Shown here one piece after another: positions 46,408-58,154 of a stretch of 64,000 bases of DNA. The DNA is from Owenia fusiformis (lineage: Eukaryota; Annelida; Polychaeta; Sabellida; Oweniidae): NCBI GenBank assembly GCA_903813345.2, contig CAIIXF020000002.1:14092150-14156149 (forward strand), written 5' to 3'. Both the position numbers and the translations under genes were made by a program. Every line of letters starts with the position of its first letter. Positions within the stretch are counted from its first letter, which is position 1. The notes below the pieces were generated by a model. The model was not told the origin of the DNA. It saw only the letters and a program-made list of their open reading frames with translations, and did no database searches.

Positions 46408-46742
46408 AGTGTGACTAAAAAAACAGTTAAAAGTTGGGACTTTTGGAAAAGTCACCAGACAGAATCTATTACATTTTTCAGAAAGTGTGCCAAATATATT
46501 ATTTGAAATGATAGGAGCTTTGAAAATTTGAATTCATTCGTAGAAATAGAAAAAATGAGAAACTGATTTAGAAAGCAATCCATTTTCTTTTTATGATCAC
46601 AATTTTTCTTTCAGACAACTTTTCAAAATTTCAATGCTTCTATGATTTAGAGCTATATATTGGGCACATTTTCTGAAAAATTCAGAACATTCTGTTTAGC
46701 GACATTTGCAAAGGAAACTTTTTAAGCATTTTTCAGTCACAA
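46408..46742. mobile_element. Foldback element inside the minisatellite
   Basis: TGTGACTAAAAAAACAGTTA at the left is mirrored by the complement of TGTGACTGAAAAATGCTTAA at the right. The inner arms (AAAGTGTGCCAAATATAT, mirrored near 46655) are also complementary. Target duplication unclear. Confidence 0.7.
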
Positions 46743-47060
46743 CTTCAGAGTGCTGAAAAGTCTCACATGATGTTTAGAGTCATTTCGAGCATGATCATTG
46801 TGATCCTGGTCATGTAAATGATATGTGAGAGTAGTGAAACTGATTGATGGGCAAAACAGAACTCTATTCAGTATTTTAAAAAATCGAATATCAACATGTT
46901 TTTCATTTCCTGTTTTGTGTAAATTTCTGATAACTACTTCCTTTAACCAGTTAACCCACACTGGAGAAAGTGCAAACTGTTAGTTTATACACCCTGAAGA
47001 ATGGAGAAAATATGAGTTCAACGTTTGAGATGTTTGATCTATACATACTGAACAATCATA

Positions 47061-48304
47061 CAAACTAGAGAGACTATAAGAATGTTGATTATTCCAATCT
47101 GAGTAATAAGATAGATAGGAAGAGGATTAATATTTAATGGATTTACATTAAATGCAGAGTTCACGTGACAGTGGCATTTATTTTAGTGATCAAGAAAGTA
47201 CTTTGCACGCTCTCGCCAAGTTATATAGGAAGCCAGAGCAGTTTCATTCTGATACACATCGCATCTAAAAACATGTCTGTGTCTATGATGCAAGAAGAGA
47301 GGGTCATGGTGTTCCATGATGGAGCATTTTCGAAACCCTTCTTTATAAAATGTGTAAACCATTCTTAGAAATTGCTATACTGAAAATGGGCTATTGGTAT
47401 GCACTGTGTACAAGTAATGCCGATTGCTCCGATTTTCACTACGGCGCCCTGCCGATTGAGTATTTTGTTCAAAATTGAATACAATTTTGAACAAACAGAG
47501 CAAATGTGATGCAGGCATCAGTGTAGTTTGAATGTATTTTATTACCAGTACTAAGTTGGCAAACATGCATGTCAACCATGGCCAATCAGAAGAGTGCACC
47601 CCTTCTATATGATAATATAAACCCTTCCTACGCCTTGGTTTAGCTTTGGATCACTATGCTATCACTATGTGGCAGAAATGCATTCTAATTGGATATAAAT
47701 GATCACATGACCTTAGTTCACCTTAGTTCAGGAGATGGCATGCCAAAATGTAAAATCTCTAATAAAATATATAGAGATTGGCTACGCCTATAAATGTTTA
47801 GAACTTCAAATTGAAATATTTATATTTTGATTGTTATTATCATTTGCAATTATTACTTTAGGGTTCTATAACATTCAATACAGTATACCAACATGTACAT
47901 GTAAAACAGCATACGAAGCATTTATTTATTACTGATTGAGACAGAACATACGGTCTACCATACCTGTTCTGTAAGTCAAATATCCTCTGGCATTTCTCCT
48001 TATAGAGAACCTGTTGCCTCTAGCAAAAAAAGTCATGCCAGCTGAAATGTAGGGAGAATAAAGACATGATATTCTAGCTCATAGATGTAACCGCAAGTTT
48101 TTCATCCTATGAAAAACTAATTGTCAAAACTTTATTACATGTAATAATATTTTGTTAAGCAAGAATTCGACCCAAATGATCCCACCAAACAGGACTTTCC
48201 ATAATATTCAGAATCATATATGAATCAGAGTTATTTTGGAAATTGATTTCATGCAAAGTTATTTCTCAAAATGCACATTAATAAATAAATGAACTTTATT
48301 TCAG
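47061..48304. other. Unassigned intronic sequence
   Basis: No feature recognised. A duplicated ACCTTAGTTC occurs at 47710-47730. Confidence 0.4.
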
Positions 48305-48419
48305 ATATTGATCGTCCCTACCTGTCAGTGACTAGATTTCTAGGCTCTACTCCCTATGTTAAGCAGTTATCCTTGCCGGCTTCACAACAATTCTACTATA
48401 TGAAAACTATCAAAGAAAA
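48305..48419 (+). CDS. Heme peroxidase gene, exon 2 seen
   Basis: 115 bp between TTTATTTCAG and GTAAGC. Read in the frame set by the neighbouring exons it gives IDRPYLSVTRFLGSTPYVKQ then MKTIKEK. This parallels the MPO/EPO propeptide, where yF+-P...TR...R-A.Y...L-L follows a repeated helix. It starts in phase 1 and ends in phase 2, matching the exons before and after. Confidence 0.7.
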
Positions 48420-48805
48420 GTAAGCTTTTAAAGAGGCCGTTAGTGGGACTCTTTGGTATTTATACATTGAGAGGCATAATTCATGTATATTTAACATATT
48501 AAATCAGTTGATTTACAGGTTGTGGCTCAAAAATTCAAGTGCTTTAAAGGCCCCATGCTATTTGAAAATATGTTTTTATCATCCATACACTACTTTTCAT
48601 GACTTTAAAAGTTATTTGAGAGATTTTTCAGGAAAAAAATTGTCAATTTTTTATTTCTCGAATAATTCAGATTTCGCTCCATTTTTCAAACAAAAGTTAA
48701 AAATTTTAAATCATCAAATACTCCACTGTAAAGTGCAAAACGCATCGTCTTTTTAACATCATTGAATAGATAGAATAAAGGACACACTATTTAATAAGGA
48801 CATCC

Positions 48806-48901
48806 TATATTTTTATTCATGAGTGGATATCGCCCATCTCCACTACTGAGCGCAGCGAATGAGTTGAGAGCGGCGATATCCAAGAGTGGATAAAAATATG
48901 A
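48806..48901. repeat. Hairpin repeat
   Basis: CCTATATTTTTATTCATGAG...GGATATCGCC pairs with GGCGATATCC...GTGGATAAAAATATG around CTGAGCGCAGCGAATGAG. Probable MITE relic. Confidence 0.65.
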
Positions 48902-49689
48902 TAGCCGAGAAAATCATAGGATATCATATTTTTCCTATGGTCGCTATTTTTGTATGGACTTATATAATTATTATACCTAAACGTTTTTATAATTCTTTTT
49001 TAATTTTTTTCACTTTATTTTCTGTGAACTTATTTTTAAGAAATGATTGCATGAAAAAGGTAACTCATTTTTACTGAGCACATAACCATGGAACTTTATT
49101 GTTAAACACGTGGTTATCACAATTTTTCTTAAAATAGTATCCGTTGGATAAGATTGGATATCACGTCTTATGGATCGGAAACGATTTTAGTGGCGCATAC
49201 CAAAAGTATCTTGTGTTGTTATCCCCATGTATGTAAATCTTCTAAATATGCTAAACCTCGATTGCCTAACTAGGAAAAGAAGAATATATTATATTACTCT
49301 ACCATTTTAAAATGCATTTTCTCTGAACCACTTTCATACATGGTTGAGTTCATTTCTCACTTATTTATCACGCAATTTTATTTTTTTACAAAACGTGTGA
49401 GGATGAATGCCATTCATTTGTGTGATATGTCGTTTATTATAGGCCCAATTTGTGTATTTTCAACGTTTTTTGGCAAAATTAAGACTTCCATTTGAAGTTC
49501 ATAGTATGTCCAATGTATTGATCACTTGACACCAACAAGATAGCTTTATATATCAAGTTTTTATCAATGTCATTTAAAGATGGCGCAGTTGTTTGTATTG
49601 CATGATACACTACCCTCCATAAGTTTGGCAACCTTTTTTCTCCATTGAACTACGTGTTAAAGCCTCTTTACGTTTGAATTTTTATTTAC

Positions 49690-50400
49690 TTAACCGGCGA
49701 TATATTAACGTATAATATTGATGGAAACGTAACTTGACTTTATTTCCAATAGCTCCAAATTTTCTCAATTTTTTTCCTCAATTACAATAGGTCGAAAATT
49801 GATGATAGATTTGATGAATTTTTGAAAATCGTCATTCCCATGTAATCCAATGGGAAATTGAGGGTTCGGGGCAAATCAGAAATCAGGATATCTTTTCAGT
49901 AAAAGATTCAGCAAAAAATATTTTTATATAGAAAATTGAATTGTCTAACCTTTTTGAACACTAAGTGTTTAGTTTATTTGATGAATATTAAAGTTACAGC
50001 GCTTCAAAGTCATTTTTGAAAATAATTTTTCGCCTCCTGTGTTATTTCAATGGGAGAGGTTTTTTGAAAAACAATTTTGACTTTAAAGCCCTATAACTTT
50101 GTTGAACCTGAAGGAACATATCAATTTTTTGTTAAATAAAGTTAGCAAATTCAATTACCTGCCTAAATTGTATTTTTTGCAAGGATTCGGATAGATGGAT
50201 ATTCTGTCATATGACTTGCGGCAAACCTACTATTTCCCATTGGATTACATGGGAATGTCGATTTTCAAAAATTCATCAAATTCATCATCAATTTTCGACC
50301 TATTGTAATTGAGGAAAAAAATTGAGAAAATTTGGAGGTATTGGAATTAAATTCAAATTAAGTTTCCATCAATAGTATAAGTATTTTCATCTTTCAAATC
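49690..50400. mobile_element. Foldback element with about 180-bp arms
   Basis: The arm around 49718-49870 (TATTGATGGAAACGTAACTT, CCTCAATTACAATAGGTCGA, CCATGTAATCCAATGGGAAA) is mirrored at 50232-50385. The central 350 bp is not self-complementary. Terminal boundaries and target duplication are not resolved. Confidence 0.75.
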
Positions 50401-51100
50401 AAGAGTAATATTTAAAACATGCACTTTGTTTAGCATGAGCATGCGCTACTAATGATCTTTGAACTTCAAATGCTTCTTTCTATGTGAATTATTTTTTTCT
50501 TGGTTCAATATTAAAGCAAATCAAACTAAATGTCATATTTGAGCGATTGTGTGAGTAACATGTTTCAATGATTATTTTTCACTTTTTTTCATCTAAATTA
50601 AGTATAGTGGGCCTTTGATAATAATAACGCGTGACTTCTAAAATTTAGTCTTAAATAAATTCACAATATTTCGAACAAAAAGTTTCACATAAATTATCAC
50701 GTTTTGTTTGGTAAAACTCCAATATAAGCTCAAGTAGTTTAAACTTTATATGGGGCCCATGGGCATAGGGTTACAGTATATATAGAGTTTGTATGCCCAC
50801 TCGGGAAGACAATATAGGGGGTTCCAGGGCATGCTCCCTGGGAATCTTTTTGAATTAATTTGGATCAATGTAAGCATTTTTGGTGTACCTAAATCACTAA
50901 AAGAGAAAATATTGATTCATTTTTACCAGGTGCATGAAAGACAGAATCAGAGCTGTAGTGGGTGACAAAATTACAAGCAGCATGTACAATTGACCTATCA
51001 TTGTATTCTTTACAACAACATATCAAATTTATTTTAAATAAGCGCGAAAACAACATTCAAATAATTAACAAATTTTTTATTTAATTTTCAAATTCAATAA

Positions 51101-51527
51101 CGCAGATGCGAGTAGGTAGTTACCAGTTTCACCACCAGGTGGCTCGTTCGGGTCAGATAGCATGGCGGGTATAGAAGAAAGTTCACTTTAACTTAAATTA
51201 CATCTGTTTTAGTAGTTCAATTTTCATATAACCCTTATGTATCTAATAGTTATGCCAATTTAAATATGCCCAGTAAAAGAAAATGTTATCTGTCCAATAC
51301 AAGGAAAGATATTTCACTTTTTGTGATTTTGTAACATGATGTCTATGGGGAATCAACCCGAATAAGAAGTCACATTTTCAAACAAAATTAAATTTTCAAA
51401 GTTGATAAACAACTTTCGAAACCATATTTTTAGATGTACTTTTACATGTAGATTTCAAATATTACATCACTTTCTGAATTTTGAATATTTAATGACGTAA
51501 ATCAAGATTATTTCTACTCGCATCTAG
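51101..51527. mobile_element. Small TIR element, copy 2
   Basis: CAGATGCGAGTAGGTAGTTA at the left and CTACTCGCATCTAG at the right, with an interior similar to 8676-9101 (ACATGATGTCTATGGGGAAT against ACATGGGGACTATGGGGAAT). Confidence 0.7.
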
Positions 51528-51785
51528 TCTATCAATAGGCACGCCTGTGTATATTTTGCGCAATAGGCGCAGCGCTTATGGAAAATGAGTTTCATATTCT
51601 GTCTTCTAGTTCAGTTTTATTTTATACATATAATCATATTTGCAACTTCATGATGGGTTTCTTTGCTTCTCATCTTCAATGTGCACCACAAAACTGTACT
51701 GTATAAAATGTCAAAATAATAACCTGTAAATATAAGAATGCTGTGCATCTATCTTTATATTGCTGAATTTTATTCATGCATGCAG

Positions 51786-52045
51786 ATACAGATTGACACC
51801 CCTGGAACTAACAACAACATTGAAGACAATGAAGAGCCCGCTGAAACCCAACACAAATGTTTTGAATGGTGATGACCCAATGCCAAAACCAAAGTTTGGT
51901 GAATGCCCATTTCCAGAGAAGTACAGATGTGACAGAACAGCTAAGTTCAGGACTATGGATGGCTCATGTAACAATTTGCAGCACCCTCTGTGGGGAAAGT
52001 CCTTTACTCCATTCAGAAGACTCCTGCCTGCTGATTATGCTGATG
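51786..52045 (+). CDS. Heme peroxidase gene, exon 3 (start of catalytic domain)
   Basis: Acceptor ATTCATGCATGCAG; donor GTAACC after GATG (phase 1). Reads [12 protein letters not shown], then [40 protein letters not shown] and LPADYADG. The Y/F-R-T-x-D-G-x-C-N-N-L...P-x-W-G...F-x-R-L-L-P-x-x-Y-x-D-G signature is diagnostic for the animal peroxidase domain N-terminus. Continuity with exon 4 gives YADGIDVPRR. Confidence 0.92.
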
Positions 52046-52842
52046 GTAACCAATTGTCTCATACCTAAATAAGACCATGAGTCTCATTCGCCCAAATAAA
52101 CTTAGTGTTGGGATGTACTGTGCGTAGAAAGGCTATCTGCACTTGTATAGTAAATTGATCTGTCCATTTTTGATCATCTGTGTTTTTCTGTATGTTCACT
52201 GGTGATCCGCTCAATTACGCTAAACGGTTCGTTTCGGTAACAAAATATCGGAACGTCGAAGGTACGTTTTTTCTTTTTTCCTTATTTCACACATTGTAGG
52301 CAGAATCCCCATGACGTTTTTTCTCACAAACGTGTATCAGTATCATATTTTTTAGAAAAAGTACGTTTGCGAAAAAATAGCTCAGAAGACAACAGAATCG
52401 TCGATTTAATTGTGCACTTACATAAACGGTTTATGTTAAAAGTGCAGATCTTAACTGTTTTTCGAAATACCGTTTATGTAACTAAGTGAGGAATTAATCG
52501 ACGATTCTGTTGTCTTCTGAACTATTTGTTCGCAAATATGTACATTTTCTTAAACATATGATACTGATACACGTTTGTGATAAACACGTCGTGGGAATTC
52601 TGCCTACAACGTGCGAAATAAGAAAAAAAGAAAAATCATGCCTTCGATGTTCTGAATCGTTTCGGTAACCAGCGTAATTGAGTGGATCACCAGTGATGTT
52701 GAAACAATAACATCAAATACATGTACAGATGTACATGTACATGTACATGTAACTTCACTGTCAGATTTGTCATCTCGTGAAGACTGAAGACGTTGTTGGA
52801 TATGTTCAACTGTACAAATTATCACTACTATCACGATTGCAG
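52046..52842 (+). other. Peroxidase intron 3
   Basis: 797 bp, most of it a palindromic CAC-ended element (52197-52695). A TGTACA/ACATGT-repeat lies at 52720-52752. Confidence 0.75.
52197..52695. mobile_element. 499-bp palindromic CAC-ended element with 5-bp duplication
   Basis: Ends CACTGGTGATCCGCTCAATT and the complement of CACTGGTGATCCACTCAATT. The arms are about 230 bp each, nearly complementary along their length (GTCGATTTAATTGTGCACTT against its mirror near 52480). ATGTT lies on both sides (52192-52196, 52696-52700). No coding. Confidence 0.9.
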
Positions 52843-53031
52843 GTATTGATGTACCAAGACGGACCAAGTCAGGGAATGCTCTTCCCAGTGCAAGGAGGGT
52901 GTCCCATGCTGTCCACACAGACAAAGACCTCCCCAGTGCTGTACACACAATAGCTATGATGACCTTTGGGCAGTTTCTAGATCATGACACAGATAAGACT
53001 GCACAGACCAAAATTGTTAAAGATATGAAGG
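52843..53031 (+). CDS. Heme peroxidase gene, exon 4 (distal histidine)
   Basis: Acceptor CACGATTGCAG, donor GTAAAC, phase 1 at both ends. Reads IDVPRRTKSGNALPSARRVS, HAVHTDKDLPSAVHTIAMMT, then FGQFLDHDTDKTA. By alignment with myeloperoxidase, the Gln, Asp, His and Asp of G-Q-x2-D-H-D correspond to the catalytic Gln91, the heme-linked Asp94, distal His95 and Ca-binding Asp96. All are intact, so the gene looks active rather than decayed. Confidence 0.93.
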
Positions 53032-53829
53032 GTAAACAGAATCTTTCCATCAAAGAGCATATCAACAGACCTATTTTAGGATATGCTATAATATTATTGC
53101 CCATGTCTCAATGAGTTGTTGCTAATTTATTGCATTAGATTCCTGTTTGAAGTTAACAAGAGCTTAGCAATATTTTGAGAAAAATGTACATGTACAGGGT
53201 GTCTCAAAAAAGGAAAGTGAGATTAAAATGCTTATATCTCAAAGATGAATAATGTTAGGGACAATTTGGAGGTACTCACTATCATTTACGTCTTTACAGG
53301 GTGGGCCCAAAAAAATTGGAACATTTTTCTATTTATTCAATTTTCTTTATTTTTGCAGTTCAATCCACAAAAATTTAGACAATGGTAAAATGATTATTTG
53401 TGAAAATGTTAAAGATAAAAATATGTATGTTTGATTATTTTTGGCTTGTCATCGTCAGGATCTGTATACTGCGTGCGTCATGAAAATTTTCCAATTTTCT
53501 TTCTTTGAGACATCACTGCTGAAAACACAGAGTCTTTCATGTCATACAATATGTACCCTTCAAATGGTCTTAACATAATTTCCATCAATTAAAACATATG
53601 TAGTTATCTCTAGGAGAAGCAAGACATGTCTTGGAACATTTTTTTATTTATTCAATTTTCTTTATTATTGCAGTTAAGTCCACAAAAATTCAGATAATGG
53701 TAAAATGATTATTTGTGAAAATGTTAATGATAAAAATATGTATGAATGATTATTTTTGGCTTGTTATGGTCATGATCTGTATAACGAGTGCGTCATGAAA
53801 ATTTTCCAAAATTTCCCTGCTTGTGACAT

Positions 53830-56765
53830 CCCATGTTGAAATGCACCATTGCCATACCATGGTATACCATGGTATGACCAATGGTATACCATGGTATATG
53901 GCCATGAAATGCAATGAAATACCATGGCCGATCATGAACGTTAAATGGCACCATTGCATTTCATGGTTAACAGCGCGTTTTTAACATTGAGTTTTCCATT
54001 GAAAAAATACTGCCGTTTCGCAGTATTTCATGGTCAGAAACTATCAAATGCAATGATATCATGGTCAAGTTCTCGACCATGATATCATTGCATTTGATGG
54101 TTTCTTGACCATGATATCATTGACGTGTCGCAAAAAGGTGGCGCATTTGTTTTTTAAGGGTATCGCGTGAATGTAATTTTGATTCCCCGGATTATAAGAT
54201 AATATTCTAAATAAAGTTATATATCATTTTAAAGCTGTTTCGATGAAGGTTTTAGATCAACTAAACTCCGTTCACAATTTTTGCGCGTTTTTTTTTAAAA
54301 AGAGTGTTTTACCAAAACATCTGGCAAATATCCCCTGTTGACACGTTACATTTTGAATTATTTTTCGTATTTAAACGCTCATAACTCAAACAATAGGCCT
54401 ATATGACTATTTTACTTATTTTTCGTCTTGATAAAGGTAGATGGAAGTTTTATTTCAAAGGATGAATTTTAGTAAGCGTCCCATATTGTGACGTCATAGA
54501 GTTTGAAAAATAGAATCTGTTGACATCGACCTTTTTTGCTCATTTTTTATTACCTTTAACTTTTCAGGTGTACATTAAACAAAAAATACGAGATCAATTT
54601 TTAATAAATCATACATGATTATTTTGCTCTTAAACTCTAGTTTATCAATAAATAGTTGATTTTGTTCGCAAAAGTATGCGTTTTCTGTTGTATGTGGAAA
54701 AGTGGAGGACGAAAGGTTTTCAAAATTCATTAAAATAGGGCTAATTTACGCCATTCGCCTATTTTCAAGCACAGCAACAAGTATATTTATTTCAACTAAA
54801 ATATCAATTGATTCGTGTTTTATGATGCTCCTAACCCATTGTTAATACATATACGATATCAGAGTTATTCGCCTTAAATATTTTGAGATATAGAGGCAAA
54901 TGTGGAGGACGAAAGGATTCCCATATGTGTACATTTTTTCTCAAAAAACGTCACATTCTGTGGTGTTTAAACGCGAAAATGTGCAACAATACGTGCGCGA
55001 ACTTTTTGCGACGTGTCATTGCATTTGATGGTTTCTGACCATGAAATACTGCGAAAGGGCAGTATTTTTTCAATGGGAAACTCCATGTTAAAAGCTCCTG
55101 ACCATGAAATGCAATGGTGCCATTTAACGATCATGATATACCATGGTATACCATAGTCAATTAACATGTAATTTTGTATCTAAAAAATATCAGTATTTCA
55201 TGGTGCAATACCATCAAATGCAGTGATATCATGGTCCAGACATTCAACCATGATATGCAATGGAGCCATTTAATTTTCATAATCTACCATGGTATACCAT
55301 GGTCACCATACTTAAGATTTTGCATTTAAATATACTGCTATTATGCAGTATTTCATGGTTGCAAACCATCAAATGCAATGAAATACAGTAAAGATGTTTA
55401 ATCGAAGACTGGAGGTTGGACCTACAAATTATTAACTTGATGTCCAATTTTACCGACAACAGTCAAATAAAAGTAAAGCATATTTGTTTAACAAAAAAAT
55501 TGTTTCTAGGATTAGTAACTTAATTATTCATAATAGAAATTAATTCATTAAATAAAGGAACAAAAGTATATAAAGTTGTGATTTTGATGAATATCAGATT
55601 CACTAATTATAATAATTTGGTTATCTAATTAACATTTATTAATAAAGATATTTCATGTAAAAAATACTTTTTGAACATGGTCTTTCATTGTATTTCACTG
55701 CATTGCAAGAAAGACAATTCCATTTCATTGCATATCATGATTAATCATTGTATTTCATTGCATTTCATGGTTAAACGTTGTATTTCATTGCATTTCATGA
55801 TCCATTTCAACTCTGACCAATTTTAGACTTGACACTCTTCTAGAGTTCTTTTGGCAATGAAATACCATGGTATAACCATGGTATTTGATGGTCAGGTTTG
55901 ACAATGAAATGCTATGAAATACAATAAACCACGAAATGCAATGATATGCCATGATAAATTATAGTTATGATTATGGCAATGATTTCACCATGGTACAACC
56001 ATAGTATTTGATGGTCAGGTTTGACAATAAAATGCCATGAAATACCACCAACCATGAAATGCAATGATAAAACCATGATAAATGAGGGTTATGATTTTGG
56101 CAATGAAATGACATGGTATTACCATGGTAATTGATTGTCACACGGTATAATGAAATGCCATGAAATGTCATCAACCATGATATACCATGGTAATACCATA
56201 ATTAATGATGGTCAGGTGCATAACAATAAAATATCATGGTATGACCATGGCATTTGATTGTCACATCATACAATGAAATACCATCAACCATGATATACAA
56301 TGGTAATACCATGGTGGATGATGGTCAGGCACATGGCAATGAAATACCATGGTATGACCATGGTATTTGATTGTCACATCTTATAATGACATGCAATCAA
56401 CCATGATATACCATGGTAAATTATGGTCAGGAACATGGCATTGAAATACCATGGTATTTGATTCTCACATCTTACAATGAAATGCAATCAACCATAATAT
56501 ACCATGGTAATACCATGGTAAATGATGGTCGGGAACATAGCAATGAACTACCATGATAATACCATGGTATTTGATGGTTAACTTTGAACTTGAAATACCA
56601 TGAAACATGGTATAACATGATATACCATGGTATACCATGGTCAAAAATTGACCAAAAAACATCATTGCCACCATGGTCAGAGTTGATGGTAATTTCATTG
56701 CCGATCATGATAGACCATGGTAAACCATGGTATACCATGGTATCATGGTTTACGTTTAAACATGG
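53830..56765. repeat. Field of CCATGG-centred short palindromes
   Basis: Dozens of ATACCATGGTAT-type palindromes recur, often doubled (ACCATGGTATACCATGG at about 53859, 53887, 55139, 55288, 56617, 56714). They alternate with CAATGAAATACCATGGTATG and TTTGATGGTCAGG segments. Larger inverted copies also occur (53970-54110 mirrored at 55020-55090). Interrupted by a MITE at 54121-55018 and less regular at 55440-55680. Long minus-strand frames here (PWYTM/HGIPW-type peptides) are products of the repeat. Confidence 0.88.
54121..55018. mobile_element. TGACGTGTCGC MITE, copy 1
   Basis: Starts TGACGTGTCGCAAAAAGGTG and ends TTTTTGCGACGTGTCA. About 95% similar by eye to 61065-61960 over nearly the whole length. 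Inserted in the palindrome field. Target duplication not clear here. Confidence 0.85.
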
Positions 56766-57837
56766 TCATTGCTGAAAATACAGGATCTCATACCATATAA
56801 TATATCTCCTTCAAATGGTCTCAACACAATTACCATCAATCAAAACATACCTTAATATCTCTGGGAGAATCTAGACATGTGTCCCCTGGAAAATATACCT
56901 TAACTGACTTCAGCTTTTTTCGAAACTGGCACAATGTGTCTCAAAACCTGTAATTTAAGCCATGTATCACTGTCAAATACAGCCCAGACTGATTGTTCAG
57001 GAGGGAAGAGGACATGTTCAGGAAACCCTTGCGTTGAGTAAAAAAAACTGGAACATTTTCCATTGATTGTAACTTTTTTGTTTGTCATGTATTATCGTCC
57101 ATACTTTAGGAGTTTTAAACAATTTGTTGTCAACACTTTATATGAATATACAAGCTCAACATTTAATTACTGAACATGTCCCCCACCTACCTGAACAATC
57201 GGGCTGAGCTGTATTTGGCAGTCATGTGTGGCGTAAATAATAGGTTTGAGACATATTGTGTCAGTTTTGCAAGAAAGCTTGGGTCAGTTAATAGGTATAT
57301 TTTCCAGGGGACATATGTTTGATTGATGGTAATTGTGTTGAGACCATTTGAAGGAGATATATTATATGGTATGAGATCCTGTACTTTCAGCAATGATGTC
57401 ACAAGCAGGGAAAATTTGGAAATTTTTCATGACGCACTCATTATACAGATCATGACCATGACAAGCCAAAAATAATCATTCATACATATTTTTATCATTA
57501 ACATTTTCACAAATAATCATCTTACCATTATCTGAATTTTTGTGGACTTAACTGCAATAATAAAGAAAATTGAATAAATAGAAAAATGTTCCAATTTATT
57601 TTGGCTCACCCTGTATGTCTTCTTTCATATGATACCAGAATGTTCCATTTTCCTCCACAGATGACTGAGTAATGAGGGACTTAATTGGGTTTGTGCCACT
57701 TTCAGCCAAGTCAATTTCACCATCATAATATAGTGATAAGTAACAGCAAACATCAGGATATAACTTTTTATAAATTTATTCCAATTAAAGTTATACATAT
57801 CATATTTAGCACCCCTTTTAAATTCAAAGTTGTTTTA

Positions 57838-57995
57838 ACCACACTGTCCTTCAACATGACCTCCATTCCTTTCAATGCAAATGTCTGCACTAAATCTCAT
57901 CGCACATACTGCATCCCCGATGATGTCTCTCTGTCCCCTTAGATCCCCCACTGCTGCAACAATCCTGGCCCTTAGATTATCAATCTCTTGGTGAT
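57838..57995 (-). pseudogene. Mariner transposase C-terminal fragment
   Basis: Minus-strand translation QEIDNLRARIVAAVGDLRGQ ... CAMRFSADICIERNGGHVEG matches the mariner C-terminus (I-x2-L-+-x-R-I...R...C-I...G-G-H-x-E). The rest of the gene is lost. Confidence 0.75.
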
Positions 57996-58154
57996 GTTGT
58001 GTAGACTATCCTTGAGAAAACCCCACATAACGGGGTCCGCGCATTATACCGAAACCCCGAGAGGCGTTATTCACCTTTCCACAAAGTCAGCTCATGAATA
58101 TTATAATGAGCTACTTAAAAATCTGTGACGTCAATGAGAGAAACTTTTTCCCGC
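57996..58154. other. Unassigned intronic sequence
   Basis: CCCCACATAACGGGGTCCGC at about 58022 includes a small CCCC...GGGG inverted repeat. No larger feature. Confidence 0.35.

Larger units (their letters stand above)
44838..48304 (+). other. Peroxidase intron 1
   Basis: Contains a foldback at 45206-45597, an irregular minisatellite at 45640-47060, another foldback at 46408-46742, and unassigned sequence from 47060. Confidence 0.5.
48420..51785 (+). other. Peroxidase intron 2
   Basis: Holds a hairpin at 48806-48901, a foldback at 49690-50400 and a small TIR element at 51101-51527; the rest (48420-48800, 48910-49680, 50401-51100) is unassigned AT-rich DNA. Confidence 0.5.
53297..57613. mobile_element. 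4.3-kb TA-flanked element containing a palindrome field
   Basis: Ends CAGGGTGGGCCCAAAAAAAT and the complement of CAGGGTGAGCCAAAATAAAT. Inverted similarity continues about 330 bp (53297-53632 against about 57275-57613). TA lies on both sides (53295-53296, 57614-57615). A second, partial copy of the left end begins at about 53632 (TTGGAACATTTTTTTATTTA). The interior includes the palindrome field 53830-56765, a nested MITE (54121-55018) and a right-hand inverted segment. No transposase recognised. Confidence 0.75.
53195..57995 (-). mobile_element. Old mariner relic split by the 4.3-kb TA element
   Basis: A mariner-like end CAGGGTGTCTCAAAAAAGGA follows TA at 53193-53194. Sequence continues to 53296 and resumes at 57614, leading to minus-strand coding at about 57838-57995. 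The other end was not found. Confidence 0.6.

Noticed and set aside
45640-47060. CACACTGGAGAAA words resembling the HTGEK linker of C2H2 zinc-finger genes
   Set aside because: Spacing is 33-54 bp rather than 84 bp, no C-x2-C or H-x3-H codons accompany them, and stops are frequent; it is a minisatellite.
53750-56740. Several minus-strand frames with HGIPWYTM-like peptides
   Set aside because: Products of the CCATGG/ATACC palindromes; no coding signature.
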